Below are positions 28,887 to 30,914 of a stretch of DNA of 30,914 nt, piece by piece (position 1 is the stretch's first letter; each line of letters opens with the position of its first letter). The notes under the pieces are model-generated. The model worked only from the letters and a program-made list of their open reading frames with translations, did no database searches and was not told where the DNA came from. Origin of the DNA: HRBIN24 sp035574155. Lineage in GTDB: Bacteria > Chloroflexota > Dehalococcoidia > SM23-28-2 > HRBIN24. The stretch covers positions 1 to 30,914 of the forward strand of contig DATLZD010000004.1 in assembly GCA_035574155.1 (NCBI GenBank), read 5' to 3'. Made by a program: the position numbers and the translations under genes.

Positions 28887-30884
28887 ATGGCCGGGAATCG
28901 CAACGCTCCTCGTCCAGCGGCCAGGCCTATCGCCCTGCTGCTGGCAGCCTTTACAGCCCTTCTTGCCTTTTGGGCGGCAGGCTATGCGCCTGTCCCCAGC
29001 GCCAGTGCCCAGGACGAGACAAGAGACGGCGCCTCACCGGCGTCGCAACGCCCCATCATAGTGCGCCCCGACAGTCCTCTCGGTCTTCAGTCGGGCCTCA
29101 CTCCCAGCCCTTCGGCCACCGCCGAGGCCGAGGCCCAGCCCACCCAGGTCGGTGGTGCCCTGGTAGTGGGCAGCGGCGGGTTCGCCACCGTCCGCCAGGC
29201 GGTGGCGGCCGCCTCCCCTGGGCAGACCATACGCATACGCGCCGGCACCTACCGGGAGTCGGTGGTCATCGATAAGCCTCTCACCCTGGAGGCCTATGGC
29301 GACGGCCCTGTCTGGCTGGACGGCGGCTGCAGCGCCCAGGCCATCGTGACCGTCCGCTCCTCCGACGTCACCCTGCGTGGCCTGGGGCTGAAGCGCTCGG
29401 CCGGCGCGGGCGTGTCCATCGAGAGCGGCGCCGCACGGGTCACGGTGGAGAACTCCACCATCCAGGACTTCAATTGCGGCAACGCCCAGGAGGCCAACCG
29501 GGCAGGCATCGCCGCCTGGTATCCTGGTCGAGGCATCCGCCTGGTGGGCAACACCGTCCGCTACCGGGCAGAGCTGCCGGGCGGCCCGCGGGGCGGCGGC
29601 AACGGCATCTGGTTCAAGAGCGACTCCAGCCGTCCCTCCGGCGGCGGCCACTACATCGCCCGTAACACGGTCATCGGTGGCTGGGACGGCTTGGGCGGGG
29701 AACCCGAGGGTGACCCGAGGGGCTCCTTCGACCGCGACACCATCATCGAAAACAACGTGGTGCGGGACTGCGGCGACGACGGCATCCAGGTGGAGGGCGG
29801 CGGGCAGAACGTGAGGGTGATGGGCAACGACATCGCTGGCTGTGGCACAGGCATCGCCTTCGCCGCTCCCATGAGCGGTCCCCTATACGTCGAGCGCAAC
29901 TACATCCATGACCTGGTGGCCGGCCCCCAAGGGAACCTCTTCTGCTACAAGGTGGGCAATAGGACCAGCGCCACTGTCTACCTGACCGAGAACCGCTGCC
30001 TGGTGGGTCCGGGGGCCGATGGCCTCAAGCAGACCAACAGCGGCCTGGGCCCCGTCGTGTCGCGACGCAACGTCTACCACACTAGCCGCTACGTGTTCGA
30101 GCTGGGCGACCGACCCCCAGCGGGCTCCAGCTTCGACTACGACTGCCTCTACACCAGCGACAGCAGCCGCTTCATCAAGTGGGGGGGCACCCGCTACAGC
30201 GACCTGCGCTCGTTCCAACGGGGGACGGGACAGGAGCCCAACGGGCGCCAGACCGCCGACTGCTCGTGGCTGAGCGGGGGCATCAGCTCGCCGGCGGCGG
30301 CCCAGCCGCCGGCCCCGAGCATGGTCTCCCTATGGTCATGCGGCCAGGAGGTCGCCTGCATCAGCTTCCAGCTGCCGGAGGGAGCGAGCCATGTGCGTCT
30401 AGAGAGCGCCCTGGACTCCTCCATGAGCCTGGGACGACAGGAGCTGGAGGTGCCCGCCTCCGACCTGCTGTTCGGCAACACCATCGCTGTGGGGATGCCC
30501 ACAGGCGACCTGTGGACCTTCCACTACCGCCTGTCGGCCTGCAACGACGGTGGCTGTTCGCCGCCCGTGTGGGCGGGGTCGTTGGCAGCCCGGCGCTGGC
30601 CCGATGGCAGCCGCCAGCACTGGGCCTTCGTCATGGGGGCCTACCAGGCCCTGGGCAGCGTCTACGTCTGGGCCCAGAACCAGGTGGAGGTGCCGGGCAA
30701 GACCAGCGACTTCGTCTTCTACGAAGGCGTCCAGGGCTTCGGAGGCAGGGAAAGGGGCCGCTGCTCCCAGGTCCCTCCCGGGACGGCCTGCGCCCGATGG
30801 TGGGCAGGGGACAGCGCCTACGTGAGCGCCTCTCAGGCCTTCCCACCCTACGGCGAGGTGGGGGTCGGGCTGGCCCTACGCTAG
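28887..30884 (+). CDS. Secreted right-handed parallel beta-helix protein
   Basis: A 665-aa exported protein. The signal peptide covers about 1-41: basic start, hydrophobic core (IALLLAAFTALLAFWAAG), cleavage after SASA. A Ser/Thr/Pro-rich linker follows to about 88. The beta-helix (about 90-455) begins like pectate-lyase/NosD-type repeats (FATVRQAVAAASPGQTIRIR, AGTYRESVVIDKPLTLEAYG) and continues with short N-rich coils (VTVENSTIQDF, IRLVGNTVRY, TIIENNVVRDCGDDGIQVEG, LYVERNYIHDL). Residues about 478-570 look like a fibronectin-III-type beta domain with paired cysteines; the last 90 are unrecognised. AGGAGG precedes the ATG. It has no membrane anchor or LPXTG. Adjacent to the polysaccharide locus, it may bind, cleave or epimerise polymer, but catalytic residues cannot be assigned. 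Confidence 0.88.
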   Translation: MAGNRNAPRPAARPIALLLAAFTALLAFWAAGYAPVPSASAQDETRDGASPASQRPIIVRPDSPLGLQSGLTPSPSATAEAEAQPTQVGGALVVGSGGFATVRQAVAAASPGQTIRIRAGTYRESVVIDKPLTLEAYGDGPVWLDGGCSAQAIVTVRSSDVTLRGLGLKRSAGAGVSIESGAARVTVENSTIQDFNCGNAQEANRAGIAAWYPGRGIRLVGNTVRYRAELPGGPRGGGNGIWFKSDSSRPSGGGHYIARNTVIGGWDGLGGEPEGDPRGSFDRDTIIENNVVRDCGDDGIQVEGGGQNVRVMGNDIAGCGTGIAFAAPMSGPLYVERNYIHDLVAGPQGNLFCYKVGNRTSATVYLTENRCLVGPGADGLKQTNSGLGPVVSRRNVYHTSRYVFELGDRPPAGSSFDYDCLYTSDSSRFIKWGGTRYSDLRSFQRGTGQEPNGRQTADCSWLSGGISSPAAAQPPAPSMVSLWSCGQEVACISFQLPEGASHVRLESALDSSMSLGRQELEVPASDLLFGNTIAVGMPTGDLWTFHYRLSACNDGGCSPPVWAGSLAARRWPDGSRQHWAFVMGAYQALGSVYVWAQNQVEVPGKTSDFVFYEGVQGFGGRERGRCSQVPPGTACARWWAGDSAYVSASQAFPPYGEVGVGLALR

Positions 30885-30893
30885 GTCGGACGT

Positions 30894-30908
30894 CCCCCCG
30901 GCGGGGGG
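30894..30908 (+). terminator. GC hairpin after the beta-helix gene, possibly a terminator
   Basis: CCCCCC-GGC-GGGGGG begins 10 bases after the TAG at 30884. The window ends 6 bases later, so a following T-run cannot be seen. Confidence 0.35.
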
Positions 30909-30914
30909 CGGCGG

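Noticed and set aside
28480..28903. Short minus-strand open frames (89-125 aa) in the 437-base gap
   Set aside because: Pro/Arg/Gly-rich translations without ribosome sites, crossing palindromes and promoter-like DNA; not convincing genes.
1..30914. CRISPR arrays, tRNA/rRNA genes, insertion sequences, prophage or toxin-antitoxin genes
   Set aside because: No regular short repeats, no tRNA-like cloverleaf, no transposase, integrase or phage-type protein was recognised on either strand.

Overview
The window is very GC-rich and densely coded, with GTG starts, short gaps and many 4-bp start/stop overlaps. It reads as a piece of chromosome from a free-living, high-GC bacterium. The sulfur-assimilation gene set and the CCCCT...AGGGG hairpin repeat would fit a Chloroflexota-type lineage, but nothing here (no rRNA, no marker gene) proves that. 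I found no tRNA, rRNA, CRISPR array, insertion sequence or phage gene.

Layout. (1) 1-3000: the 3' part of a fumarylacetoacetase gene (tyrosine/homogentisate breakdown), convergent with an IclR-family regulator whose stop codon shares bases with it, then a lone SAM-dependent methyltransferase on the minus strand. (2) 3000-8061: a plus-strand assimilatory sulfate-reduction operon behind a good sigma-70-type promoter. Its order is siroheme sulfite reductase, [4Fe-4S] APS reductase, an unknown 163-aa protein, APS kinase and ATP sulfurylase. The reductase carries a C-terminal MoaD/ThiS-like domain ending in Gly-Gly, as in sulfur-carrier proteins. This is the most unusual thing in the window. (3) 8089-8891: a short-chain dehydrogenase of the 3-hydroxyacyl-CoA dehydrogenase type II kind with its own TATAAT box. 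(4) 8899-27367: a minus-strand exopolysaccharide locus of 17 genes, about 18.5 kb, nearly all overlapping or a few bases apart. In transcription order: UDP-glucose dehydrogenase, initiating phosphoglycosyl transferase, Gfo/Idh dehydrogenase, DegT aminotransferase, Wzz-like chain-length protein, NAD-sugar epimerase, Wzx-like flippase, GT2 glycosyltransferase, methyltransferase, hexapeptide acyltransferase, Wzy/O-antigen-ligase protein, two GT4 enzymes, a nucleotidyltransferase-kinase fusion, two more GT4 enzymes and a FemAB-like acyltransferase. (5) 27368-30914: a regulatory gap with two dyads, a divergent orphan OmpR-type regulator with a degenerate receiver domain, a 437-bp partly AT-rich and strongly structured gap, and a secreted right-handed beta-helix protein.

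How it fits together. The sulfur operon takes sulfate through APS and sulfite to sulfide, possibly handing sulfide to the attached carrier domain. The large locus has all parts of a Wzx/Wzy-type pathway: uronic and amino-sugar precursors, priming transferase, chain-extending transferases, flippase, polymerase and length control. No tyrosine kinase, outer-membrane export pore or ABC exporter is present. The divergent regulator and the secreted beta-helix protein beside the locus could be its controller and a polysaccharide-acting or surface partner; that link rests only on position and on similar dyads flanking the regulator gene.
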